From Terriglobia bacterium (GTDB taxonomy: Bacteria; Acidobacteriota; Terriglobia; Bryobacterales; UBA6623): a DNA stretch of 64,000 bases. The notes beneath the pieces were generated by a model. It was not told the origin of the DNA. It did no database searches and worked only from the letters and a program-made list of their open reading frames with translations. Of this stretch, positions 8,997 through 17,949 are shown one piece after another (the first letter of the stretch is position 1; every line of letters begins with the position of its first letter). The position numbers were made by a program, and so were the translations under genes. The stretch is from NCBI GenBank assembly GCA_009841225.1, contig VXMF01000055.1, positions 1 through 64,000 of the forward strand. The letters are read 5' to 3'.

Positions 8997-10394
8997 ATGA
9001 CTGACCTGACAAGACGTTGCTTTCTGGGCACCGTGGGTGCCACGATTTGCACTGGCAGTTGGGCTCAAGCGCAAGCATCGAAGCCAAATCTGGTCATCAT
9101 CTACACCGATGACCAAGGCACCCTGGATGCGGGCTGCTTCGGCTCAGACGACATCCACACCCCGAACATCGACTCCCTTGCGCGACGCGGCGTGCGGTTC
9201 ACCCAAGCCTACGCCCACACGGTTTGCTGCCCGTCGCGGTCGCAGCTGCTGACCGGGAGAGTTCCCCAGCGAGGCGGCGTGACGAACTGGCTGTCGAACA
9301 ACCCTGCTGACGAGAACGGCCGCAACATGTACACGAGCGAGATCACGCTGGCGGAGATCTTGCGCGACCACGGATACCGCACGGGGCTATCGGGCAAGTG
9401 GCATCTCGGTGCAAAGCCCGGCCACCAGCCGCTGGACCAAGGGTTTGACGAGGCCTACGGCCATCTGGGCGGATTCATCGACAACTTCGAGCACAAGTTC
9501 CTGCATTCGAACCCCCGGCGGCCGCCGTTTCACGACCTCTACCGCAACGGCGAGGAGGTCGACGAGACCGGCCGCTACTTTCCCGATCTAGTGGTGCGCG
9601 AAGCCACGCGATTCATCGTCGAAAACAAGGACCGGCCCTTCTTCCTTTACTGCGCCTTCAACGTGCCGCACTATCCCGAGCAGTCCGATCCGAAGTTCGA
9701 AAAGATGTACGACAGCATGGCCATGCCGCGCCGGTCGTACGCGTCGATGATCACGACGACCGATGACCGCATTGGGCAAGTGCTGAAGACGCTGGAGACA
9801 TGGGGCCTGCGTGACAACACGCTCGTGATCTTCATGAGCGACAACGGCCACTCGACCGAGGAGTTCAACAACTGGGGCGTCAACTACGGCGCGAATGGCG
9901 GCGGCGGAAACACGGGGGATTGGCGCGGAGCCAAGGCAAGCATGTTCGAGGGGGGCATTCGCGTGCCTTCGGTGATCAGCCTGCCCGGGCGCATCCCGCA
10001 GGGCGAAGTCCGGGACCAAGCGATTTCCAACATGGACTTCTTCCCCACGATATTGGAACTGTGCGGTATCGACCCTCCCGCCTACGAGGTGGACGGCAAG
10101 AGCCTCTGGCCGGTACTCAAGTCAGCCGATGCGCCCTCGCAACACGAAGTGTTTCACTGGATGTGGCAAGACCAGTGGGCCATCCGCGAAGGGAACTGGA
10201 AGCTGATTGGCAACGGTCGGGATACCACAGGACTCAAGTCCCGCCATGCACCGCGCAAGGATATGGGTGAACTCTATCTCGCCAACCTTGCTGACGGGCC
10301 TCCGGAATCTATCAATCATGCGGCCAATCAGCCGGATTTGGTCAAGCGCCTCCACCGCATGCACGACGAATGGCTCGAGGCGACCGAGCGCTAA
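8997..10394 (+). CDS. Tat-exported sulfatase
   Basis: Type I (formylglycine) sulfatase of 465 residues that hydrolyses sulfate esters; the substrate is unknown. The N-terminus TRRCFLGTVGA is a twin-arginine signal, so the enzyme is probably folded before export. The metal-binding NLVIIYTDDQG lies at residues ~31-41. The sulfatase signature CCPSRSQLLTGR begins at Cys77, the residue expected to become formylglycine. Further motifs are SGKWHLG, FNVPHYPEQ and MSDNGH. It is followed 13 bases later by the propeller-PHP gene, probably in one transcript. The Cys at position one of the signature requires a sulfatase-maturating enzyme, which is not in the window. Confidence 0.93.
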   Translation: MTDLTRRCFLGTVGATICTGSWAQAQASKPNLVIIYTDDQGTLDAGCFGSDDIHTPNIDSLARRGVRFTQAYAHTVCCPSRSQLLTGRVPQRGGVTNWLSNNPADENGRNMYTSEITLAEILRDHGYRTGLSGKWHLGAKPGHQPLDQGFDEAYGHLGGFIDNFEHKFLHSNPRRPPFHDLYRNGEEVDETGRYFPDLVVREATRFIVENKDRPFFLYCAFNVPHYPEQSDPKFEKMYDSMAMPRRSYASMITTTDDRIGQVLKTLETWGLRDNTLVIFMSDNGHSTEEFNNWGVNYGANGGGGNTGDWRGAKASMFEGGIRVPSVISLPGRIPQGEVRDQAISNMDFFPTILELCGIDPPAYEVDGKSLWPVLKSADAPSQHEVFHWMWQDQWAIREGNWKLIGNGRDTTGLKSRHAPRKDMGELYLANLADGPPESINHAANQPDLVKRLHRMHDEWLEATER

Positions 10395-10407
10395 CCATCC
10401 CAGCACC

Positions 10408-13281
10408 ATGCATCTCTCAGCCTCGTACTCGACGCTGGCGGCGATATTGCTGGCCGCACCCGGCTTGGCGCAGTCACCGGATCTTGTCGACACACCGCAG
10501 AGCGAATCGCCGGTGTCGATTCGACTGATGTTCGGCACTGACCGGCACACACCGCAGCGCTGGGACGGATCGGTGGCGGTCACCGGCGGTCGTGTGCTGT
10601 ACGTAAGCGGAGTCCACTTCGAGGGCCGCGATGAAATCGTTGGGCAGAACGGATGGAAGCTGACCAACCGCGTCACGCGCTATGCAGACTCCACCACCCA
10701 GCGTGGCTACGACCCGGTCCACACGCGGCCCTTCGCCATGATTCCGAATGGCGTCGTTGCGACGGTCGAGGCCGCGGAAGCGTCTGAAGTCGAAGTCACA
10801 ACCGAGCAGGGGACGTTCTCGTTCCCGCTCAGCCAGCTGCCGTTTGGCCAAACCTTGGAGTTTCTCAACGGCACGGCATCCGCCCAGCGCATTCCCACAA
10901 CCGCAGACATCACTGCAGGCGAGACCGAAAACGACTACCCTGCCCTAACCACTGCTGCTGACGGTACTGTCTGGATTTCCTGGATTTCATACCAAGACGA
11001 ACGAGATGCCGTTTGGCTCGCACGCTGGGACGGCTCAGGCTGGGTCGAACCGACACAGGTCTCGCCAACCGGCTACATCGACAACTTCCGCACGGCGATC
11101 GCAGCAGACGCCTCGGGGGGGCTCGTTGTCGTCTGGACGGGCAAGTCGCCGACAGGCTCGTGGGGCATCTTTTCGCGCAGGCTGAGCGACGGTGCACTCT
11201 CAGCGGCCACCAGCCTTGCAAGCGAGGGTCCGAACCTCTACCTTCAGGCCGCGGCGGACAGCCAAGGCAAGGTGCACGTAGTCTGGCAGGGCTTCCGCGA
11301 CCGCGTCGCTCAGATTCTGTACGCACACTGGGATGGTTCCCGATGGTCGGCCGAGGCGGCGATCTCGGACTCCAGCGCGGACAGTTGGGCTCCCGCCATC
11401 ACCGCCGACTCTGTTGGCGGAGTTTGGGCCGGCTGGGATGGCTACCACTCCGGCGACTTCAACGTCTACGTGCGGCACCGCAATGCCAGCGGGGCGTGGC
11501 AGCCGCAACGCCAGGTGACGCGCTCGCTCGGATTTGACGCCAACATCTCACTGGCGTGCGACGCGGCGGACCGGCTCTGGATGGCATGGGACCACGGCGA
11601 AGCGAACTGGGGCAAGGACTGGAGCAGCCAACGCTTCCGGCCCGGCGGCGGAGCAGGCCTTTACCGCGTACGATCCGTCAAGGTCGCAGTACTCGAAGGG
11701 GATCGAGTCGCCGAGGCTGCCGGCTTCATGGGGGCGGTGCCACCCGCTTCCAAGGACTACATGCAGCAGGCCCGCCTCATCGTCGATGGCAGCGGCCATG
11801 TCTGGGCCATGGCCCGCTCGCTAACCAGCACCACGACCCGAGTCGACAACAACTGGGGTGCCGGCGGCATCTGGGAAATGCTGCTCGCCCGCTTGGACGA
11901 GAACGGTTGGTCGCCCGTGACGAAGTTGCACGCTACGAACGGCAGAAACGATGTCTGGGCAGCAGCTACGGTCGATGGCGGAGGCAAGCTGTGGTTCGCG
12001 TGGTCCCGTGATGCGCGGCCCTTCGGCTCGCCGCGGCGCTCTGTGAACCGCGGGTCGCCGCAAGCTCAGACCACCCACGTTTCGCATAGCGTAATCGACC
12101 CGTCGCATACGGCTTGGCGCGGATCGGGCGAACCGAAGCGGTCGGAGTTCAGCGAGCCGGAATTGGGCGCCCTGCCGGTCCACGCCAACGAGGAGCAAGA
12201 CACCGCCGCCATCCGGGCGTACCGCTACGAAGTAGGCGGCAACACCTATAGGATTCTTCGAGGCGACCTGCACCGGCATACCGACATCTCGGCCGACGGC
12301 ATCGGCGAGGGTGGCCTGATTGACTTCTACCGCTACGCCTTCACCGCCGGTCAGTTCGACTTCATGATGGTGGGCGACCACCAGTACGGCGGCAACAGCG
12401 TCCCGGGCGTGGAGTACAACTGGTGGAGGACCGAGAAGTCCGAGGACATCTTCTTGGTCGACGGCAGGTTCTGGCCGCTGTTTGGTACCGAGCGCAGCGT
12501 GACGTACCCCAACGGCCATCGCAACACCGTATTCGCTCAGCGAGGCGTCCGCTGGATGCCGATTCAAGCTGGCGAGCGAAACGGCTCGATCAACACCGGC
12601 GAAGTGCTGTTCCCCTACCTGCGGCGCTATGGCGGCATCTCGACACCGCACACTTCAGGCTCTGAGCAGGGCACGGATTGGCGCGAAAGTGACGAAGAGC
12701 TGGAGCCGATCGTGGAGATCTACCAGAGCTTGCACGCCTCGTACGAATACCCCGGCGCTCCGCGGGCTGAAACGCCCGACAAGCGCTACTACCACCACGG
12801 AGAGCCATGGTTGCCCAAGGGATTCGTTTGGAACGCATGGGCCAAAGGTATCAAGATCGGTGTGCAGGCGAGTTCCGATCATGTGGGCACGCATGACTCG
12901 TACGCTTGCGTGCTGGTCCCGGGCGACAAAGACATCACGCGGCAGGACTTGATCGACGCCATGAAGCGGCGCCACACCTACGCCGCAACCGACAACATCA
13001 TTCTGGACATGCGCATTGGCGATCACATCATGGGCGACTCTTTCGCCATGTCGGAACAGCCTGTTGTCCAAGCCAAAGTTGTTGGAACCGGGCCGATCAA
13101 GCGGGTAGTCTTGATCAAGAACAACAAGATCGTTTACACCGACACGTCTGGGGCCAAGGAGGTCGCTTTCGAATACCGCGACGATTCAGCCCAACCGGGC
13201 GACAGCTACTACTACGTCCGAGCGGAGCAAGCCGACGGTTCTCTAGCCTGGGGCAGCCCGATCTGGGTCTCGTACCGCTAG
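10408..13281 (+). CDS. Secreted beta-propeller / PHP-like hydrolase fusion
   Basis: Predicted exported protein of 957 residues. The start at 10408 gives a proper signal peptide (MHLSASYSTLAAILLAAPGLAQ); the open frame further upstream only overlaps the sulfatase gene. Residues ~170-560 carry repeated blades rich in tryptophan and aspartate (GTVWISWISYQDE, GGLVVVWTGKSP, KVHVVWQGFRD, GGVWAGWDGYHSG), suggesting a sialidase-like propeller. From about residue 610 the motif RGDLHRHTDIS and later MMVGDHQYG mark a PHP/amidohydrolase-like metal site, with further His residues in STPHTSGSEQ and SSDHVGTHDS. It resembles DUF3604/PHP phosphoesterases. It is 13 bases behind a sulfatase, so a phospho- or sulfo-sugar substrate is possible but unproven. 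Confidence 0.8.
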   Translation: MHLSASYSTLAAILLAAPGLAQSPDLVDTPQSESPVSIRLMFGTDRHTPQRWDGSVAVTGGRVLYVSGVHFEGRDEIVGQNGWKLTNRVTRYADSTTQRGYDPVHTRPFAMIPNGVVATVEAAEASEVEVTTEQGTFSFPLSQLPFGQTLEFLNGTASAQRIPTTADITAGETENDYPALTTAADGTVWISWISYQDERDAVWLARWDGSGWVEPTQVSPTGYIDNFRTAIAADASGGLVVVWTGKSPTGSWGIFSRRLSDGALSAATSLASEGPNLYLQAAADSQGKVHVVWQGFRDRVAQILYAHWDGSRWSAEAAISDSSADSWAPAITADSVGGVWAGWDGYHSGDFNVYVRHRNASGAWQPQRQVTRSLGFDANISLACDAADRLWMAWDHGEANWGKDWSSQRFRPGGGAGLYRVRSVKVAVLEGDRVAEAAGFMGAVPPASKDYMQQARLIVDGSGHVWAMARSLTSTTTRVDNNWGAGGIWEMLLARLDENGWSPVTKLHATNGRNDVWAAATVDGGGKLWFAWSRDARPFGSPRRSVNRGSPQAQTTHVSHSVIDPSHTAWRGSGEPKRSEFSEPELGALPVHANEEQDTAAIRAYRYEVGGNTYRILRGDLHRHTDISADGIGEGGLIDFYRYAFTAGQFDFMMVGDHQYGGNSVPGVEYNWWRTEKSEDIFLVDGRFWPLFGTERSVTYPNGHRNTVFAQRGVRWMPIQAGERNGSINTGEVLFPYLRRYGGISTPHTSGSEQGTDWRESDEELEPIVEIYQSLHASYEYPGAPRAETPDKRYYHHGEPWLPKGFVWNAWAKGIKIGVQASSDHVGTHDSYACVLVPGDKDITRQDLIDAMKRRHTYAATDNIILDMRIGDHIMGDSFAMSEQPVVQAKVVGTGPIKRVVLIKNNKIVYTDTSGAKEVAFEYRDDSAQPGDSYYYVRAEQADGSLAWGSPIWVSYR

Positions 13282-13339
13282 TGCACGGCCGCGCAACTTG
13301 CCTGCAATTCTGCTTGCCGGAAATGCGGGCTCCAGATTG

Positions 13340-14251
13340 ATGATGGAAAACGATTTCAACTGCATTGATGTCGAGACGGCCAACAGCTCGTGGTCGAGCA
13401 TCTGCCAGATCGGGCTGGTTGTAGTCCGCTCGGGGCAGTTTGCCGAAGCCTGGCAGCGCCTTGTGAATCCCAAAGTCGACTTCTTGGGCCGGAACGTTGC
13501 CATCCATCACATCACTGCGGATCGTGTCCGCGAAAGTCCTGAACTGCCGGACATTTGGGACGCACTCCGGGAACTTACGAAGGATCGGCCCTTGGTCTAC
13601 CACAGCCACGCATGGTTTGACCGACATGCCTTGAACCAGGCTGCGAAAAAACACGGGCTGCCGCGGCTCGACGTGGAGTGGGTCGACAGTTCTCGCATCG
13701 TGCGGCAGACATGGCCGGATCGGTATGGTCAGCGGGGGTTCGGTCTCGCAGACCTTTCGCGCGACTTCAAGATCGAATTCCAGCATCACGACGCCCTTGA
13801 GGACGCGAGGGCAACAGCTTCGATCACATTGGAGGCGCTGAAGGACTCCGGAACGTCGATTCGCGAGTGGGTCCAAGAGCTACCGAGTCCACCTGTAAGA
13901 ACGCGGACCCGGCCTGAACGGACTTCCACCGTTCCTAGAGAGAACGTCAAGAAGAGCAGAGCCAACGATCAGCTCGTCGGCCAACGCATCGTGTTTACGG
14001 GCAGGCTCGCAGTTTCGCGGCACGAAGCCAGGAGGACGGCGGAGGAAGCCGGCGGCGAAGTGCATGCTAGCGTGCAGGCGGCAACCACGATTCTTGTGGT
14101 GGGTGGCCACACAGAGGCGAACCTGAACCAGATGAAGGGCCCGTCCAAGAGCAGCAAGCAGCTCCAAGCGGAGAGGCGGATTGCGGCCGGCCAGCAGATC
14201 GAGATCCTGACCGAAGGCGAATTCTGGGATCTCCTATGCCCGAATCCATAG
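13340..14251 (+). CDS. DEDDh 3'-5' exonuclease with C-terminal BRCT domain
   Basis: A DnaQ/DNA polymerase III epsilon-like exonuclease of about 303 residues. The DEDDh residues appear as CIDVETANSS (Asp-x-Glu, residues ~7-16), an Asp in the AWFDRHALN region and HHDALEDARAT (His and Asp). Residues ~215-300 form a BRCT domain (LVGQRIVFTGRL, AEEAGGEVHASV, ILVVGG), joined by a basic linker. The start at 13340 or 13343 fits the usual short N-terminus before the first motif; the open frame from 13298 adds residues not typical of the family. The pairing of exonuclease and BRCT suggests a DNA-repair or nick-processing role. It seems unrelated to the flanking catabolic genes. Confidence 0.88.
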   Translation: MMENDFNCIDVETANSSWSSICQIGLVVVRSGQFAEAWQRLVNPKVDFLGRNVAIHHITADRVRESPELPDIWDALRELTKDRPLVYHSHAWFDRHALNQAAKKHGLPRLDVEWVDSSRIVRQTWPDRYGQRGFGLADLSRDFKIEFQHHDALEDARATASITLEALKDSGTSIREWVQELPSPPVRTRTRPERTSTVPRENVKKSRANDQLVGQRIVFTGRLAVSRHEARRTAEEAGGEVHASVQAATTILVVGGHTEANLNQMKGPSKSSKQLQAERRIAAGQQIEILTEGEFWDLLCPNP

Positions 14252-14806
14252 CCCTATTCAGTGAATTTGCATTCATATTGAGGTTTATATTTAACATAAA
14301 TCGGAATGCACCGAGAATCTGGCGGTGCACGCGCAATCAGCGGTGCCCGATTGATACCGTGCGCCGGAAAGGCTCGTAATGCTGGCACCGACTCGTAGGA
14401 CCGTGCGGGCACAGCTTGCTTGTCGCGGCTGCTCAGGGCTGTTCGACCAGTCCACGCGAGCACCAGCAACAGCCTCGCCTTGGAAGCTCGCCATCGGCCT
14501 CAATGGACTGGGCTCGTCCGAGACCCATCACGGCAAGCGCTAAGTCTACGAAGCCACGTTGTTAGCTTGCCCGGACTGTGGCCTCGACCAGCAGCAGTTG
14601 CGGCAGATCCAGTGCTTCCGCAAGTCCACCACCCGGCCCCGAACTGGGCGTGTTCTCCAGTCACTTACAGGTGTCCACTTCGACGGGCCGCGCTGCTCCA
14701 AGGGCACCCCGGGGCCGCTGTGAGAATTGGGCGTGAGTCACATGCGGGAGCCTGAGGTCCGACAAGCGTCCGCTCGCCTTCCCTCTATGCTGAATCAGTA
14801 CCTTCT
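14252..14806. other. Intergenic region holding a dead isomerase duplicate
   Basis: The first ~60 bases are unusually AT-rich. They are followed by a stem-loop (TGCACCG at 14307-14313 pairing with CGGTGCA at 14323-14329, 9-base loop, no T-run). The region then contains the pseudogene at 14379-14560. The remainder up to the aminotransferase start shows no recognisable gene. Confidence 0.6.
14379..14560 (+). pseudogene. Truncated duplicate of the TIM-barrel isomerase gene at 17950
   Basis: From the ATG at 14379 the translation tracks the N-terminus of the gene at 17950 almost residue for residue: MLAPTRRTVRAQLAC here against MLTPTRRTVLAQLAC there, and LGSSETHHGKR against FGSSETHHGKR. At 14541 a TAA replaces the tyrosine codon TAC, and after VYEA the similarity fades. 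About 40 bases upstream of both ATGs also look alike. This is direct evidence of a segmental duplication followed by decay. The two copies flank the aminotransferase and a sulfatase gene. Confidence 0.85.
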
Positions 14807-16084
14807 GTGCCCACTTCGCTCAATCTCAACGTACGCGGTATCGGCGCGTCCGCAACGCTCGCGATCAACGAGGAGTCCAATCGTCTTCGGACGGCCGGAC
14901 GCACTATATACCGCCTGGGTCTAGGACAGTCACCCTTCCCGGTACCGGAGACGGTCGTAGAGGCGCTGCGCGCCAACGCCCACCAGCGGAACTACCTAGC
15001 GGTGCGAGGACTGCCGGACCTCCGGCAAGCCGTGGCCGACTACCACCGAAGGCGCAGGCAGCACTTCGAGTGCACCGCCGACGATGTGATCATCGGTCCC
15101 GGCTCTAAGGAACTGATGTTCCTGCTGCAGCTCTGCTATTACGGCGACCTCGTAATTCCTACCCCTAGCTGGGTATCCTACGCGCCGCAGGCCCATATCC
15201 TCGGGCGCCACGTGCGCTGGCTCAGGACAGATGCTGCCAACCAGTGGCACCTCACAGCGCATGAGCTCGACGCACTCTGCCGCAGCGACCCGGATCGACC
15301 GAGGCTGGCGATCCTCAACTACCCATCGAATCCTTGCGGCAACACGTACCGTCCAGACCAACTTGGCGAACTCGCCGAGGTCGCCAAGAAATATTCAGTG
15401 ATCCTTTGTTCGGACGAAATCTACGGGGAGCTTCATCACCAAGGCCGCCACGTGTCTATCGCACGCTACTACCCGACCGGAACAATCGTGTCGAGCGGGC
15501 TGAGCAAGTGGTGCGGGGCGGGTGGCTGGCGTCTTGGGACCATGACCTTCCCTCCCGGCCAGCGCCAACTCTTAGAGGCAATGGCGAGTGTCGCGAGCGA
15601 GACCTTCACATCCACCAGTTCTCCGATCCAGCACGCGGCCGTCAGTGCGTTCATGCCACATCCATCGATCGAGCGCTATCTCGTCCAAGCCCGGCGCATT
15701 CTCGCCGCCTTGGGCTTGGAGTGCGCGGTCCGACTGCGGGATGCCGGGGTGGCTGTCGATGATCCCGAGGGAGCGTTTTACCTGTTTCCGGATTTCGAGC
15801 CTCACCGCAACACCCTCGGTGCCCGCGGCATTGCGACGTCATCCCAACTTTGCCGACGACTTCTGGAGGAAGCCGGCGTCGCGATGCTCCCGGGCAGTGC
15901 TTTCGGCCGCTCCGAGGAGGAGATGACAGCAAGGCTCGCCTACGTGGATTTCGACGGAGCATCGGCGCTCGTCGCAGCGGAATCCGTCCCCCTCGACCAG
16001 ACCCTCTCGGTGCGGTTCTTGGAGGATCATTGCGGCCCGGTCCTGCGGGCGCTCCGCCTGATCAAGGAGTGGCTCGCTTTATAG
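14807..16084 (+). CDS. PLP-dependent class I/II aminotransferase
   Basis: Fold-type I aminotransferase of 425 residues, cytoplasmic. Characteristic sites are NYPSNPCGNTY (substrate and cofactor loop), CSDEIYGEL (Asp contacting the PLP ring) and SSGLSKWCGAGGWRLG, where the lysine forms the Schiff base. The early motif LGLGQSPFPVPE is typical of aspartate-type and valine/alanine-type enzymes. The start codon is GTG at 14807 with no strong ribosome-binding site, so the exact N-terminus is uncertain. The C-terminal ~45 residues (from about VPLDQTL) extend beyond the usual end. The substrate cannot be assigned, and the neighbours do not suggest an amino-acid pathway. Confidence 0.9.
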   Translation: MPTSLNLNVRGIGASATLAINEESNRLRTAGRTIYRLGLGQSPFPVPETVVEALRANAHQRNYLAVRGLPDLRQAVADYHRRRRQHFECTADDVIIGPGSKELMFLLQLCYYGDLVIPTPSWVSYAPQAHILGRHVRWLRTDAANQWHLTAHELDALCRSDPDRPRLAILNYPSNPCGNTYRPDQLGELAEVAKKYSVILCSDEIYGELHHQGRHVSIARYYPTGTIVSSGLSKWCGAGGWRLGTMTFPPGQRQLLEAMASVASETFTSTSSPIQHAAVSAFMPHPSIERYLVQARRILAALGLECAVRLRDAGVAVDDPEGAFYLFPDFEPHRNTLGARGIATSSQLCRRLLEEAGVAMLPGSAFGRSEEEMTARLAYVDFDGASALVAAESVPLDQTLSVRFLEDHCGPVLRALRLIKEWLAL

Positions 16085-16209
16085 TCCGGCCCTGCGGCCA
16101 ATTCCCGGATTGTCGCGCTCTCTTCTATGGCGCTAGCGGGCTCTCACGGACGAAGCCAGTTCTATTTCTAGTCCCCGCCTGGCAGGGACTGTCGATAAAA
16201 TAGCGGGCC

Positions 16210-17670
16210 ATGCGTCGGACAATACCGCTCACCGCTTACGCGGACTCTCGGGCAGCGACAACGCTGCTAGCCGCAGTCATGTTCCTGGGCTGGCCCGGAT
16301 GTGAAACACCTCCCAGCCGCCCGAATGTCGTCGTAATTATGACCGACGACCACGCCACGCAGATGATGTCGGCATACGGTTCCAAGCGCGCGTCCACGCC
16401 GAACCTAGATCGGATTGCGCACGAAGGGATGATCTTCCGCAACGGCTTCTGCACGAATCCACTCTGCGCGCCCAGTCGCGCCACGCTGATCACGGGCAAA
16501 TACAGTCACAAGAACGGGCAGCGCAGCAATCGAGACACATTCGATGGAAGCCAGCCCACGCTTCCGAAGCTGATGCGGGAAGCCGGATACCGGACAGCGA
16601 TGATCGGCAAGTGGCACCTGAAGAGCGAACCGACCGGTTTCGACTACTGGAACGTACTTCCCGGCCAGGGCCGTTACCGGGATCCGTCGATGATCGAGAT
16701 GGGCACGGAGCGGCGCCACAGCGGTTATGTCTCAACACTCATCACCGATTTCGCGATCGATTGGATTCGCAACCGGGATAAGACACGCCCGTTCCTGCTA
16801 TTCCTCCACCACAAGGCACCCCATGGACAGTGGGTGCCCGACACCAAGCACGAAGACCTGTTCGCGAATCAGGATGTGCCTCGACCGGAATCGTTTGACG
16901 ACAGCTATGCCGGGCGGGCCAGTCCCATCCGCGATGCCACGAACCGGCTGGTTCCGCACCTGCTCGCCCGCTGGCGAACGTGGGGTGCAGCACTGGCGAA
17001 AGAGGACCCTGGGGACCTTGCAGGAGAAGAGCTCACCGACTGGATGTATCAGCAATACGTCAAGGACTACAAGCGTGTGATGGTCTCGGTCGACGAAAAC
17101 GTAGGGCGGTTTCTGGACTTTCTCGAGGAGGAAGACCTCGCGAACGACACTCTCTTGATCTATACCTCAGACAACGGGAAGTTCGTCGGCGATCATTCGA
17201 TGTTCGACAAGCGCCTGGCGTATGAGGAATCGCTCCGGATTCCGCTCGCGATCCGATATCCAAGAGAGATCGCGCCTGGAAGTGAAACAGAGGCCTTTGC
17301 GCTAAATGTCGACATTGCGCCCACAATCCTCGACTTTGGCGGGGTCGCCGTGCCTGAAGACGTGCAGGGCCGCAGCCTGCGGGCACTCCTGGAAGGGCAT
17401 CAACCTTCCGACTGGCGGAACTCGTTCTACTTCCAGTACTTCGAACCGCCCGGAGGCCACAATGTCGCTCCTCACTATGGCGTCCGCACAACGCGCCATA
17501 AGCTTGTCCGCCACGAAGTCGGCGATGGCATCTGGGAGTTGATCGACCTTGCACTGGACCCGCTGGAGTATCGCAACGAATACCAGAATCCGAGCTACTC
17601 AGCCGAAGTCAGTGCGCTTCGAGAGGAGCTCCAACTTCTGAGGCGGAGTCTCGAAGTGGCTGACGAGTAA
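16210..17670 (+). CDS. Exported sulfatase, possibly a lipoprotein
   Basis: Formylglycine sulfatase of 486 residues. The N-terminal hydrophobic segment ends in FLGWPGCETPP, so Cys31 may be lipidated, although the lipobox is not ideal. Metal ligands lie in VVIMTDDHAT (Asp46-Asp47). The signature CAPSRATLITGKYSH begins at Cys86, and MIGKWHLK and YTSDNGKFVGDH follow. It shares long stretches with the sulfatase at 34972-36507 (GKYSH..G, KWHLK..PTGFD, VLPGQG), so the two are paralogues, close in pattern to N-sulfoglucosamine or GlcNAc-6-sulfatase-like enzymes. It stands alone with 125 bases upstream and 279 downstream. Confidence 0.92.
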   Translation: MRRTIPLTAYADSRAATTLLAAVMFLGWPGCETPPSRPNVVVIMTDDHATQMMSAYGSKRASTPNLDRIAHEGMIFRNGFCTNPLCAPSRATLITGKYSHKNGQRSNRDTFDGSQPTLPKLMREAGYRTAMIGKWHLKSEPTGFDYWNVLPGQGRYRDPSMIEMGTERRHSGYVSTLITDFAIDWIRNRDKTRPFLLFLHHKAPHGQWVPDTKHEDLFANQDVPRPESFDDSYAGRASPIRDATNRLVPHLLARWRTWGAALAKEDPGDLAGEELTDWMYQQYVKDYKRVMVSVDENVGRFLDFLEEEDLANDTLLIYTSDNGKFVGDHSMFDKRLAYEESLRIPLAIRYPREIAPGSETEAFALNVDIAPTILDFGGVAVPEDVQGRSLRALLEGHQPSDWRNSFYFQYFEPPGGHNVAPHYGVRTTRHKLVRHEVGDGIWELIDLALDPLEYRNEYQNPSYSAEVSALREELQLLRRSLEVADE

Positions 17671-17949
17671 AGTGTCCCCACGCAAGTGCCCGTTCGGGGA
17701 GAGCGCGGCTCCAGCGCCGGCCGAGAGATCGGGACGTTCTCGCATCCACCTTGAGGGCCGGTTCCGTGCGGGTATCGAGTGGATCGAAACGTGTTTCGGA
17801 ATTCGAGGATCCGCTAGACCCGACTGGATGAAGAGGATGTGCGACCATGCTCAGCAACACGCTCGGTATGGAACGGCCCGTGTTGAAGTGCCTGCGCAGC
17901 ACCCTAGGCCAGCGGCGCCAATTGGTATTGGTCGCAAAGATAGGTCGCA

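Noticed and set aside
8545-9087. A 180-residue reverse frame overlapping the start of the sulfatase at 8997
   Set aside because: The composition is random (many Arg, Ser, Pro and Cys) and it overlaps the Tat signal of a clear gene.
10207-10407. An upstream extension of the propeller-PHP gene
   Set aside because: It overlaps the sulfatase coding region and would bury the signal peptide; the ATG at 10408 is better.
14562-14738. An in-frame continuation after the pseudogene stop, with a CPDCG motif
   Set aside because: It has no start signal and no convincing similarity to the isomerase or to zinc-ribbon proteins. It is likely decayed sequence.
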